Shown here piece after piece: positions 34,131-42,169 of a stretch of 64,000 bases of DNA (position 1 is its first letter; every line of letters begins with the position of its first letter). Below the pieces are notes generated by a model. That model worked only from the letters and a program-made list of their open reading frames with translations. It made no database searches and was not told the DNA's origin. Origin of the DNA: Frigoribacterium sp. PhB116 (GTDB lineage: Bacteria > Actinomycetota > Actinomycetes > Actinomycetales > Microbacteriaceae). The position numbers and the translations under genes are program-made. The stretch spans positions 1,178,001-1,242,000 of the forward strand of contig NZ_SOBE01000001.1 of the NCBI RefSeq assembly GCF_004364285.1. Reading direction: 5' to 3'.

Positions 34131-35738
34131 TCAGACCTGGTGGTCGGGCACGAAGCGGTCGACCTTGCGGTGCCAACGCTGTCCGAGGAGGCCGCCGAGG
34201 ACGGCCCCGACGAAGCTCAGCACCACGAGGAGGCCCAGGAACACGAACGACTCGACCGAGGTCGACGACATGTCGTCCATGGAGGGGATCATCGGGTTCG
34301 GCGCGGACTGGTCGCCGGCCTGGACGCCGACGACGGCGCCGACCACCCCGACGACGATCGTGATGACGAGGCCCCACAGCCAGGTGGCCAGGCCCTGCTT
34401 GAAGCCGGAGAACCGGGCGACGCGGGAGGCCGTGAACCCGCCGACGAAGTACCCGGCGAAGACGATCACGAGGACGACGATCCCGGTCGTGATCGAGAGG
34501 ACCTCGGCGTTCTCGCCCAGGTAGCCGCGGAAGCCCCCCGAGCTGGAGCCGGACGACGCGGCGACGACGGCGGACGCGATCGCGGCGAAGACGACGAACA
34601 CGGAGACCCCGAAGCCCGTCGCGGCCAACCAGCCGAGGAGGCCGGCGCCGGGGCGGATGCCGGAGAACTCCTGCTTCTGCTCCGTGAGCAGCTCGCGGCG
34701 CAGGGCCACGGGGTCCGCGGTCTCGGCCACGAGCGGGTACGCCTGCGACCCGGTGGCCGGACCGGCGCCCCCCGGACGACCGGCCACACGGCCGTCGTCG
34801 GTGCGCCAGGAGGAGGTGGGGGCGTCGTCGCCGCGGCCGAGTGCCGCCACGGGGGCGACCACGGTCGGCGAGTCGTCGCGTCGGTCGCCGTCGTCCGCGG
34901 CGTCGCCGTCGACGCGCGAGCCGTCCTCGCCCGGAGCACGGTGGGCCTCGGCGGCGCGGAGGGCGTCGTCGTCGTGGAGGGGACGGCCCGAGTCGTCCTG
35001 GGGCGAGGCGGACCAGGCACGCGACGCGGGGGGCGTCGGGGCGACGACGGGCGGGACGACGCGGGCCTCGTCGTCACGACCGTCCGGGTCGTCCGCACGG
35101 GCGGTGGTGGTGTCGGCGTCGTCGCGGGGTGCGGGCTCGACGCGGTCGTGGAGGACCTCGGTGTCGGCGTGGTCGGACGACGCACGCTCGTCGGAGGTCG
35201 AGAGGTGCTCGTCGCCGGTCGAGGACTCAGGCGTCGTCGTCGCGGCCGGTGCCGCGAACGCGCCGTCGCCGGCACGGACGTCGTCGTCGCCTGAACGGTC
35301 GACGTCGGCCGAGTCCGTGTCGCTCGACCGGTCAGCGGGGGCGTCGCCGAACGCGACCGCAGGCGGCGCGGCCGGGTCCGTCGACGAGTCAGGAGACGTG
35401 GTCGACGTGTCGTCGGCACGACGGCCGGCGGCGTCGTCGCGGTCGTCGGCACCTGAGTCCTCGACACGGTCCTCGGGTGCGACGGCAGGCTCGGCGGGTC
35501 CGTCGGACGCGGCGGGCGAGCCGAAGTCGACGGCGGGTCGATCGGCGGCCGGGGCGCCGAAGTCGACGGCGGGGCCGTCGGCGGCACGACGATCGTCGGT
35601 GTCGGTGTCGGCGTCCGGGTCGTGGTCGTCGCGGGTCAGCGGTGCGTCGTCGAGCGGGTCGCGGGCGGGCTCGCGCGGGGCGCGGTCGCGGGCGTCGCCC
35701 TCGTCGGCGCGGTCTCTCGGGGTGTTCGCGTCGGTCAT
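34131..35738 (-). CDS. Membrane protein with long acidic disordered N-terminus
   Basis: 535 residues. Residues 1-330 are Asp/Ala/Arg/Ser-rich and low-complexity, with near-repeats such as GPAVDFGAPAAD and RPAVDFGSPAAS. From about 345 the protein becomes ordered: four hydrophobic helices (LLGWLAATGFGVSVFVVFAAI, ITTGIVVLVIVFAGYFVGGF, LATWLWGLVITIVVGVVGAVV, SFVFLGLLVVLSFVGAVLGG) and a short basic end. The long tail is predicted to be cytoplasmic. No family recognised. ATG at 35738 follows GAGGAG. Ends in the hairpin 34094-34119. Confidence 0.75.
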   Translation of the reverse strand: MTDANTPRDRADEGDARDRAPREPARDPLDDAPLTRDDHDPDADTDTDDRRAADGPAVDFGAPAADRPAVDFGSPAASDGPAEPAVAPEDRVEDSGADDRDDAAGRRADDTSTTSPDSSTDPAAPPAVAFGDAPADRSSDTDSADVDRSGDDDVRAGDGAFAAPAATTTPESSTGDEHLSTSDERASSDHADTEVLHDRVEPAPRDDADTTTARADDPDGRDDEARVVPPVVAPTPPASRAWSASPQDDSGRPLHDDDALRAAEAHRAPGEDGSRVDGDAADDGDRRDDSPTVVAPVAALGRGDDAPTSSWRTDDGRVAGRPGGAGPATGSQAYPLVAETADPVALRRELLTEQKQEFSGIRPGAGLLGWLAATGFGVSVFVVFAAIASAVVAASSGSSSGGFRGYLGENAEVLSITTGIVVLVIVFAGYFVGGFTASRVARFSGFKQGLATWLWGLVITIVVGVVGAVVGVQAGDQSAPNPMIPSMDDMSSTSVESFVFLGLLVVLSFVGAVLGGLLGQRWHRKVDRFVPDHQV

Positions 35739-36008
35739 GGCAGCTCCTCGTGATCGTGGCCTCGCGACGCCCCAGGGGCACGTCGCCGGTGCTCCGTGAC
35801 CCCGGGTGTCGCCTGTGGTCTTCCTGAACGGTACGCCCGACAGCCGCGTCAGGGCTGGACCCCTCGCCTGCCGAGCGGAGACCCGTGGCCGCGCGTCGCT
35901 GCGCGCCGTCGCCCGCGGGCTCCGGGCGGCCCGGTAGCGTGGTGGAGCACGCCGCCCGCGACGAGCGGAGCCGGCGAGACGCGACGACGAGACAGACGAG
36001 GACGTCCC

Positions 36009-36932
36009 ATGACCGACACAGCCACCACCGCCGGCGCCCCGGACGCCGCCCCGTCCGGCTCCGCCGCCACGGACTCGACCACGACGGGCTCGACCGCGAC
36101 CGGCCGCTCGAAGCCGCCGGCCGACATCGCCCGCTCCTGGCTGCTCGTGCCCGGCACGGCCCCCGAGCGCTTCGACCAGGCCGCGCGCTCCCGCGCCGAC
36201 CAGATCGTGCTCGACATCGAGGACGCCGTCGACCCGGCCCGCAAGCCCGCCGCCCGCGACGACGTGGTCGCCTGGCTCACGGCCGGCGGCAGCGCCTGGG
36301 TCAGGATCAACGACCGCTCGACCGACTTCTGGTCGGACGACGTCGACGCCCTCCTCGGCCTGCCGGGCCTCCAGGGCGTCATGCTCGCCAAGACCGAGGC
36401 GCCCGAGCACGTCACCGAGACGTTCGACCGGCTGGGAGGCGCGGTGCGGGTCCTCGCACTGGTCGAGTCCGCGCTGGGCATCGAGGAGAGCCCCTCGATC
36501 GCCAAGGCGCGCGGCGCTTTCCGACTGGCCTTCGGCAGCGGCGACTACCGCCGCGACACGGGCACCAGCGCCGACGACCTCGCCATGGCCTACCCCCGCT
36601 CCCGCCTGGTCGTCGCGAGCCGCATCGGCGGCCTGCCCGGCCCGATCGACGGCCCCACCGTCGGCAGCAGCCACCCCGTGCTCCGTGAGCAGGCGGGCGT
36701 CGCCGTCGCCCTCGGCCTGACGGGCAAGCTCTGCCTCGACGTCGAGCAGCTGCCCGTCATCAACGAGGTCATCAGCCCCACGCCGTCCGACGTCGCCTGG
36801 GCCCAGGACTTCCTGGCCGACTTCGAGGGCCGCGGCCGCGTCATCCGCGACGGCAGCGACCTGCCCCGTCTCGGCCGCGCGCAGAAGATCGAGAAGCTCG
36901 CCACGGCGTTCGGCGTCGCACCGGCCAGCTAA
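36009..36932 (+). CDS. HpcH/HpaI aldolase / citrate lyase beta-subunit family (CitE-like)
   Basis: 307 residues. TIM-barrel CoA-ester lyase family: SWLLVPGTAPERFDQAARSRADQIVLDIEDAVDP (metal-binding Asp/Glu), WVRINDRSTDFW, VMLAKTEAPEHV, VLALVESALGIEESPSIAKA and FGSGDYRRDTG. No citrate-lyase alpha or gamma genes are adjacent, so it is a stand-alone CitE-like enzyme whose CoA ester is unknown. The first 35 residues are a Thr/Ala-rich extension. TAGCGT at about 35935 may be the -10. The transcript ends at 36968-37006. Confidence 0.85.
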   Translation: MTDTATTAGAPDAAPSGSAATDSTTTGSTATGRSKPPADIARSWLLVPGTAPERFDQAARSRADQIVLDIEDAVDPARKPAARDDVVAWLTAGGSAWVRINDRSTDFWSDDVDALLGLPGLQGVMLAKTEAPEHVTETFDRLGGAVRVLALVESALGIEESPSIAKARGAFRLAFGSGDYRRDTGTSADDLAMAYPRSRLVVASRIGGLPGPIDGPTVGSSHPVLREQAGVAVALGLTGKLCLDVEQLPVINEVISPTPSDVAWAQDFLADFEGRGRVIRDGSDLPRLGRAQKIEKLATAFGVAPAS

Positions 36933-36967
36933 CCGCCCGACCGGCCGACTGGTCGAGAGCAGGGCCG

Positions 36968-37006
36968 AGGAGGCGCACCCCCACCGGGGTGCGCCTCCTT
37001 CTTTTT
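36968..37006 (+). terminator. Strong intrinsic terminator
   Basis: AGGAGGCGCACCCC (36968-36981) pairs with GGGGTGCGCCTCCT (36986-36999) over a 4-base loop and is followed by TCTTTTT, the only well-formed T-tract terminator I noticed in the window. Confidence 0.92.
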
Positions 37007-37014
37007 GCCGACTC

Positions 37015-37043
37015 TTGACAAGCGATAGTCAGCGACATATCTT
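37015..37043 (+). promoter_or_regulatory. Consensus promoter and inverted-repeat operator of the PadR gene
   Basis: TTGACA (37015-37020), a 17-base spacer and TATCTT (37038-37043) make a near-perfect sigma-70-type promoter. Overlapping it, GATA (37024) and TATC (37038) are symmetric around GTCAGCGACA, and TTTGACACATCG repeats the left half downstream, suggesting autorepression by PadR. Confidence 0.75.
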
Positions 37044-37098
37044 TGACACATCGCGACAACCACCGCGACACAGACTTGAGATCGAGAGGACGTTCGCC

Positions 37099-37740
37099 AT
37101 GGGCAACGCACACCACATGAACCCCGACCACTCCGACCACCGTGACCAGCACGACCGCTTCGCCGGCGGCGGCCGCTTCGGCCGCCCCTTCGCCCGCGGC
37201 GGCCGCCCCGGCGGCGCCGGCTTCGGCCCCGGGGGCCCCGGCCCCTTCGGCGGCTTCCCCGGGTTCCCCGGCTTCGGCCCCGGCGGCCACCGCGGCGGCC
37301 GCGGCCGAGCCCGCAAGGGCGACGTCCGCCTCGCGGTCCTGTCGCTGCTCGCCGACGTTCCGTCGAACGGCTACGGCCTGATCAAGGCCATCGCCGAGCG
37401 CACCGACGGCGTCTGGAAGCCGAGCCCCGGCTCGGTCTACCCCACGCTGCAGCAGCTCGTCGACGAAGAGCTCATCGTCGCGGGCGACGAGGCCGCCAAG
37501 GGCGAGTACTCGCTCACCGAGGCCGGCCGCACCTACGTGGCCGAGCACGCGGACGCCGTCGAGGCGGCCTGGGCCGCCACGACCGGGGACGAGGCCTCGG
37601 ACGAGTTCCGCGAGAGCCTCGGCAAGCTCTTCGGCGTCGTGCAGCAGTTCCGCTCGGGCGTGACCGACGCGCAGCGCGCGGCGGCCACCGCCAAGCTCGA
37701 CGAGACGCGTCGCGCGCTCTACGCGATCCTCGCCGACTGA
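37099..37740 (+). CDS. PadR-family transcriptional regulator with Gly-rich N-terminus
   Basis: 213 residues. Residues 20-73 are Gly/Phe/Pro/Arg-rich (RFGRPFARGGRPGGAGFGPG and on). The winged helix starts at about 76: DVRLAVLSLLADVPSNGYGL, then KPSPGSVYPTLQQLVDEELI and a GEYSLTEAGRTYV wing. The last 60 residues are a dimerising helix. PadR proteins usually repress their own gene and transporters. ATG at 37099 has GAGAGGA upstream. The consensus promoter just before it overlaps a likely operator. The palindrome at 37760-37797 ends it. Confidence 0.9.
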   Translation: MGNAHHMNPDHSDHRDQHDRFAGGGRFGRPFARGGRPGGAGFGPGGPGPFGGFPGFPGFGPGGHRGGRGRARKGDVRLAVLSLLADVPSNGYGLIKAIAERTDGVWKPSPGSVYPTLQQLVDEELIVAGDEAAKGEYSLTEAGRTYVAEHADAVEAAWAATTGDEASDEFRESLGKLFGVVQQFRSGVTDAQRAAATAKLDETRRALYAILAD

Positions 37741-37759
37741 CGTCGGACGGGTCCCGCCC

Positions 37760-37797
37760 AGGAGGCGCGGTGCAGGCACGCCTGCACCGCGCCTCCT
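37760..37797. terminator. 38-base palindrome of the GGAGGCGCGGTGC family
   Basis: AGGAGGCGCGGTGCAGGC (37760-37777) and GCCTGCACCGCGCCTCCT (37780-37797) are perfect complements separated by two bases. TTCG follows. It terminates the PadR transcript and is closely related to the hairpin at 21371-21409. Confidence 0.75.
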
Positions 37798-37953
37798 TCG
37801 CGTGCCCGGCCGCGACGGCTCGGCGCCCGGCCCGCGTGTCTCGCCCGTCCCGCACACGCCAGGCGCGTACCCCGTCGTCACGGTCACCTCTCGGCCGATC
37901 GGCGGGCGCTCCCCGGCCGGGTCGCTAGCATCCCCCCGACGACAGGGGGCCGC

Positions 37954-39048
37954 ATGACGACGTTCGGCATCGAGGAGGAGTTCATCCTGGTCGACCCCGT
38001 GACCCTGACGCCGGCCGACGTCGCCGCCTCCGTGCACGCCGAGCTGCTCGGCTCGGCCCACGAGTCGAAGTTCGTCAGCCACGAGTTCCTGGCGTCGCAG
38101 ATCGAGCGGTCGAGCCCCGTCTTCACGCAGATGGACCAGGCCGAGGCGGACCTCGTGACCTTCCGCACGCGGCTCGCCGCCCAGGCCCGCAGCCGCGGCG
38201 TCGTCGCCGCGGCCGTCGGCACGCCCTTCATGTGCAGCGGCTGGCCCGCGGTGACCGACACCGAGCGGTACCACCGTGTCGAGGAGGAGTTCCGCGGCCT
38301 CGTCACCGACCACCTCATCAACGGGACGCACGTCCACGTCGGCGTGCCGTCGCGGGACGTCGGCGTGGCCGTGCTGAACCGGGTCCGCACCTGGCTGCCG
38401 ACGCTGCTCGCCCTCACCGGCAACTCGCCGTACTGGCACGGCGCCGACACCGGCTTCGCGAGCTGGCGCGCGATGCACATGCGGCGCTGGTCGACCGGCG
38501 GCTGCCCGCCTCCCTTCGCGGACGCGGCCGACTACGACCGGCGGATCCGTCGGCTCGTCGGCGTCGGCGGCACCTACGACACGCGCACGATCTGGTGGAA
38601 CGCCCGGCTCGCCGAGGACCACCCCACCGTCGAGGTCAGGGTCGCCGACGCCCAGCTCGACACGGGCGGGGCCCTGCTCGCCGCGACCCTGGTGCGCGCC
38701 CTCGTCGACACGGCCCGCGAGGAGGCCGAGGCGGACGTCGCCCCGCTCGAGGTCGAGCCCGAGCTGCTCGACGCGGGCCTCTGGCACGCCGCGCGCGACG
38801 GGCTCGGCGGCGAGCTGCTCGACCCCGTCGCCGGGGAGCTTCGCGGATCCCGCGAGGTGCTGCACCGCCTCCTCGTGCACGTCGGCGACGCGCTCGACGC
38901 GTCGGGCGACCACGAGCGGACACGTGCCCTGCTCGACCGCGTGACGACCGACGGCACGGGCGCCGAGCGGCAGCGGGCGGCCGTGCGGCGCGGCGGCCCC
39001 GCCGAGCTGAGCCGGCTCTGCGAGACGGCGCTCGTCGCCCGCGCCTGA
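37954..39048 (+). CDS. YbdK-type carboxylate-amine ligase (glutamate-cysteine ligase 2 family)
   Basis: 364 residues. GCS2 fold with MTTFGIEEEFILVDPVTLTP at the start, HVHVGVPSRDVGVAVLNRV near 128-146, and TIWWNARLAEDHPTVEVRVADAQ. YbdK enzymes have weak gamma-glutamylcysteine ligase activity; actinobacteria make mycothiol instead, so the physiological reaction is uncertain. A -10 TAGCAT lies about 30 bases upstream and AGGGGG serves as ribosome site. Confidence 0.9.
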   Translation: MTTFGIEEEFILVDPVTLTPADVAASVHAELLGSAHESKFVSHEFLASQIERSSPVFTQMDQAEADLVTFRTRLAAQARSRGVVAAAVGTPFMCSGWPAVTDTERYHRVEEEFRGLVTDHLINGTHVHVGVPSRDVGVAVLNRVRTWLPTLLALTGNSPYWHGADTGFASWRAMHMRRWSTGGCPPPFADAADYDRRIRRLVGVGGTYDTRTIWWNARLAEDHPTVEVRVADAQLDTGGALLAATLVRALVDTAREEAEADVAPLEVEPELLDAGLWHAARDGLGGELLDPVAGELRGSREVLHRLLVHVGDALDASGDHERTRALLDRVTTDGTGAERQRAAVRRGGPAELSRLCETALVARA

Positions 39049-39134
39049 GCTGAGGCGGCTCGGGGGCACGGACCGGTGTCGGAGGTGCGGTGCACGATGG
39101 ACCCAGACCACCGACCGAGCACCAGGAGGCGCGG

Positions 39135-40007
39135 ATGACGATCGCAGACGACCAGCCGGAGGCGTCGGCCGCCCTCGGGTACGACCCCGGGTTCCTCGCC
39201 GTGCAGGTGCCGCTGCCCCGCCCCGGCCCGCGTGCCGTGCGCGAGCTGCCCTACGCGCACTTCACCGTGCTGCTCGACCCGCGCCGGCGCCTCGCGTCCC
39301 TGACCGCGGTGAACGTCGACGGGTCCTCGCTCGTCGACCTCGAACGGGGCGACGACTGGCACCTCGACGAGCGCGTCGCCGCTGACGAGCAGTGCGGGCC
39401 CGAGGTCTACGCCCGCAACGACCTCGACCGCGGCCACCTCGTGCGACGCCGTGACCCGGTCTGGGGCACGCCGGCGGTCGCGTCGCGCGCGAACCTCGAC
39501 ACGTTCACCTACACGAACGCGGCCCCGCAGGCGGGCGACTTCAACCAGTCGTCCGAGCTCTGGCTCGGCCTGGAGGACCTCGTGCTCGAGTACGCGGCCG
39601 TGCACCAGCAGCGCCTCAGCGTGCTGACCGGTCCGGTGCTGCACCCCGACGACCCGACCTACCGGGGCGTCCAGCTGCCGCTCCGCTTCTGGAAGATCGC
39701 GGCCTGGGCGACACGCGACGGCGCCGCGCTGCGGACCTCCGGCTACATGCTCGACCAGTCGCCCCAGCTGGACGACGCCGACCTCGGGCGGGCGACCGCA
39801 CGGGCCGGCGACGAGGGCGAGCTGCCCCCGCTCGGGCCGTACCGCACCTTCCAGGTGCCGGTGCGCGACATCGCCGCGCTGACCGGGCTCGAGCTCGCGC
39901 AGCTGGCCGAGGCCGACTCCCTGCAGGTCGTCCCGACGGTCCGGCCGCCCTCGGGGCTCCCCGAGGGGTGGGTGCCGCTCGACTCGCCCGACCAACTGAC
40001 GTTCTAG
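39135..40007 (+). CDS. DNA/RNA non-specific endonuclease (DRGH, beta-beta-alpha metal)
   Basis: 290 residues. The catalytic motif is D98-R-G-H101 in NDLDRGHLVRRRDP, and the metal-binding Asn lies in TFTYTNAAPQAGDFNQ, exactly as in NucA/Serratia-type nucleases. These are usually secreted or are toxins, but here no signal peptide or export tag is visible. ATG at 39135 is preferred over an upstream ATG at 39090 because AGGAGGCGCGG gives a ribosome site. The next gene, of unknown function, follows in the same direction after about 100 bases and could be related to control of the nuclease. Confidence 0.88.
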   Translation: MTIADDQPEASAALGYDPGFLAVQVPLPRPGPRAVRELPYAHFTVLLDPRRRLASLTAVNVDGSSLVDLERGDDWHLDERVAADEQCGPEVYARNDLDRGHLVRRRDPVWGTPAVASRANLDTFTYTNAAPQAGDFNQSSELWLGLEDLVLEYAAVHQQRLSVLTGPVLHPDDPTYRGVQLPLRFWKIAAWATRDGAALRTSGYMLDQSPQLDDADLGRATARAGDEGELPPLGPYRTFQVPVRDIAALTGLELAQLAEADSLQVVPTVRPPSGLPEGWVPLDSPDQLTF

Positions 40008-40106
40008 CGGGGCACGCCGGGTCGGGTCGGGTCTCGGCCCGGTTCGGCCGGGCCCGGCCCGGTCGACTCGGCTCGGCCGGAGGTCGGCGTGGCAGGATCC
40101 GTCCTC

Positions 40107-41039
40107 GTGCCTGCCGACCCTGCCGCCCGTGACGCCCCCGACGCCCGGGGCCCACGACCACTCGCCGACGATCCCGCGACGGTCCTGACCGTCCGGCGCG
40201 AGCACGACGTCGTTCCGGAGCGGGCGACCCCTTGGCGCGACGTGGTGGCGGAGTTCGACGTGCCGGACGACGCGAGGGCGTCGGCCGACCTCGTCCGCCC
40301 CCTGCTCGACGACCCCGAGCTCCACTGGTCGCCCGGCCTGCGACGAGGCGTGCTGGCGCTGCTCCCCCGCAGCACCGCGATGGTGCGCGTCGTGCTGTCG
40401 TGGGAGTGGTCCGTCGAGGCTGCCGACTTCTCGGTGCACTCGCTCGAGCCGGAGCCCTTCTCGTCCGACGACCTGGTCGTCCTCGAGGGGTGGCTCCGCG
40501 ATGCGGCGCGACGCCTCGCGACCGAGAGCGATGCGATCGAGGTCGCGGTGACCCGGGTGGTCGACGACGTCGTGTCGGGGCTCGACCGGAGCGCACCTCC
40601 TCGATCCACCTCGACGCCGGCGGACGACGACGTCGTCAACGATCCGGACGGCGCCCCCGGGCACACGACCGGCACGGCGGTCCTCGGCACCCGCGTCGCC
40701 GGGCCGGATGCCGAGTCCGGTCACGGACGGGTCGACGTCCGCCTGCCCGACCCCGGCGACCCCGGCCACGAGGTCCTCGTCGACGTCTCGACGGGCCGCC
40801 TGCTCGGGCACCGGACCACGCTCGCCGACGAGGGCGACCCCTGGGCGTTCCGCTACGTCGTGGTCGACGAGGTCGAGGCGCCTCGGGCCGAGGGGTCGGC
40901 CGACGTCGTCCCGGCCGACCTGGTCCACTGGCACGACCAGCACATCCAGCGGCAGATGCTCGCCGACGACGCCCGCCAGGCGCTCGTGCACCTGCTGGCC
41001 GGCCTCGACGCGCCGGCGTCGGTCGGCTACCGCGACTGA
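40107..41039 (+). CDS. Hypothetical protein downstream of the DRGH nuclease
   Basis: 310 residues, acidic, with no membrane segment or signal peptide. Two possible domains: about 20-155 (HDVVPERATPWRDVVAEFDV, MVRVVLSWEWSVEAADFSVH) and about 190-310 (HEVLVDVSTGRLLGHRTTLA, DLVHWHDQHIQRQML), joined by a disordered linker. I recognise no family. GTG at 40107 is chosen over GTG at 40089 because CAGGAT (40093-40098) gives the leaderless spacing used elsewhere here. The 80 bases between it and the nuclease are full of CCGGCCC/GGGTC repeats. Confidence 0.65.
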   Translation: MPADPAARDAPDARGPRPLADDPATVLTVRREHDVVPERATPWRDVVAEFDVPDDARASADLVRPLLDDPELHWSPGLRRGVLALLPRSTAMVRVVLSWEWSVEAADFSVHSLEPEPFSSDDLVVLEGWLRDAARRLATESDAIEVAVTRVVDDVVSGLDRSAPPRSTSTPADDDVVNDPDGAPGHTTGTAVLGTRVAGPDAESGHGRVDVRLPDPGDPGHEVLVDVSTGRLLGHRTTLADEGDPWAFRYVVVDEVEAPRAEGSADVVPADLVHWHDQHIQRQMLADDARQALVHLLAGLDAPASVGYRD

Positions 41040-41097
41040 CCGGCCGGACGGTCTCGGGACACGGCCGGAACTGACCGGCTCGGCACGAGGACGGGGG

Positions 41098-41457
41098 CTA
41101 CGGCCGTTCGTCGACGATGGCCACGAAGCGGCTGCCCACGCCGGCGACCTCGCTGCGCGCCGTGCCCTGCTCGGGCTCGGGCAGCTCGTCCACGCCGTGG
41201 TCGTCGCAGCTGAGGTGCGTCCATGAGGGCCACCACTTCTTCGGCCGGGCGGCCTCGTGGTAGCCGCACACGACGCAGGCGAGATCGACCCAGACGGGCT
41301 TGCCCGTGCGGTTGGCCCGGGACTGCAGCAGCCACGCGGGCGGTGACTTCTCGAGCGCGAGCAGCTCGTCGAGCGTCAGCCTCGCGGGGATGCCGTGCCG
41401 CACCGCCATCTCGAGCGGGATGTCGAGCTGCAGGGCAGCGTCTCGTCGCGTGATCAT
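41098..41457 (-). CDS. Small putative zinc-binding protein
   Basis: 119 residues. The N-terminus (MITRRDAALQLDIPLEMAVRHGIPARLTLDELLALE) looks like a helix-turn-helix or adaptor. A Cys/His cluster follows, CVVCGYHEAARPKKWWPSWTHLSCDDH, able to bind zinc. No family recognised. A longer frame starts upstream, but TAGGCT (minus strand, 41465-41470) lies seven bases before this ATG and makes it a leaderless start. Convergent with the plus-strand hypothetical gene, 58 bases apart. Confidence 0.65.
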   Translation of the reverse strand: MITRRDAALQLDIPLEMAVRHGIPARLTLDELLALEKSPPAWLLQSRANRTGKPVWVDLACVVCGYHEAARPKKWWPSWTHLSCDDHGVDELPEPEQGTARSEVAGVGSRFVAIVDERP

Positions 41458-41467
41458 CGCGCCCAGC

Positions 41468-42043
41468 CTAGAGGGCGACCAGCACCTTCTCGAAGCAGAT
41501 CGAGTTCGGGAGCGCCTCGACGTAGGGCTCGTAGGTCGGGATCGGCCGGTAGCCGACACGCTCGTAGAGGCGGACGGCCTCAGGCTGGCGGTCGCCCGTC
41601 TGCAGGATGAGCCGCGGCGCCCCGGCGGCCCGGGCGACGGCCTCGACCTCGGCCATCAGCACCCGGCCGAGGCCACGGCCGCGCTCGGTCGAGTCGACGA
41701 TGACGCGCTTGACCTCCCACTCCCCGTCGAGGTCGCGCAGCACGGCGTGCGCCACGGCACGGCCGACGTCGTCGGTGACGAGCACGGTCGCGTGGACCTG
41801 CTCGGGGTGCACGCGCAGGGCGTCGTCGCGAGCGGCCGTGACCGCCGGGTCCTCCACGACGCCGGGGTCGGAGTAGCGCTCGTTCATCTCGGCGTCCATG
41901 CGTGCCCGGAGCTCGAGGGCCCGGGGGTCGTCCCACGCGACGTGCTGCACGTGCAGCGCCGCCCCGGACGAGGCGGCGGGGACGCCCGGCTCGAGGGGTG
42001 GGTGTCGAGGAGAGACCTGGGCAGGAGGAGCGGTGTTCGTCAC
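41468..42043 (-). CDS. GNAT-family N-acetyltransferase
   Basis: 191 residues. Acetyl-CoA binding motif VKRVIVDSTERGRGLGRVLMAEVEAVARAAG at about 108-138, followed by ILQTGDRQPEAVRLYERVGYRPIPTYEPY, a pattern common in actinobacterial GNATs. Substrate unknown. The GTG at 42043 lies six bases after CAGGAT on the minus strand and is preferred over an upstream ATG at 42091. The first 25 residues are low in order. Confidence 0.8.
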   Translation of the reverse strand: MTNTAPPAQVSPRHPPLEPGVPAASSGAALHVQHVAWDDPRALELRARMDAEMNERYSDPGVVEDPAVTAARDDALRVHPEQVHATVLVTDDVGRAVAHAVLRDLDGEWEVKRVIVDSTERGRGLGRVLMAEVEAVARAAGAPRLILQTGDRQPEAVRLYERVGYRPIPTYEPYVEALPNSICFEKVLVAL

Positions 42044-42169
42044 CGCGACATCCTGCCATCCCTGCCCGGACGCTCCCTGCACGCTGTGCACGTCGCGCCG
42101 GAGCCGGAGCCGGGGCCGGGCCGGGCCGGGGCCGGGGCTGGTCAGCCTGGGCCTGTGAGCCGGGGCCCG

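Noticed and set aside
32952-35294. 780-codon open frame on the plus strand
   Set aside because: Antisense shadow of mntH, the lipoprotein and the acidic membrane protein, which have clear starts and motifs.
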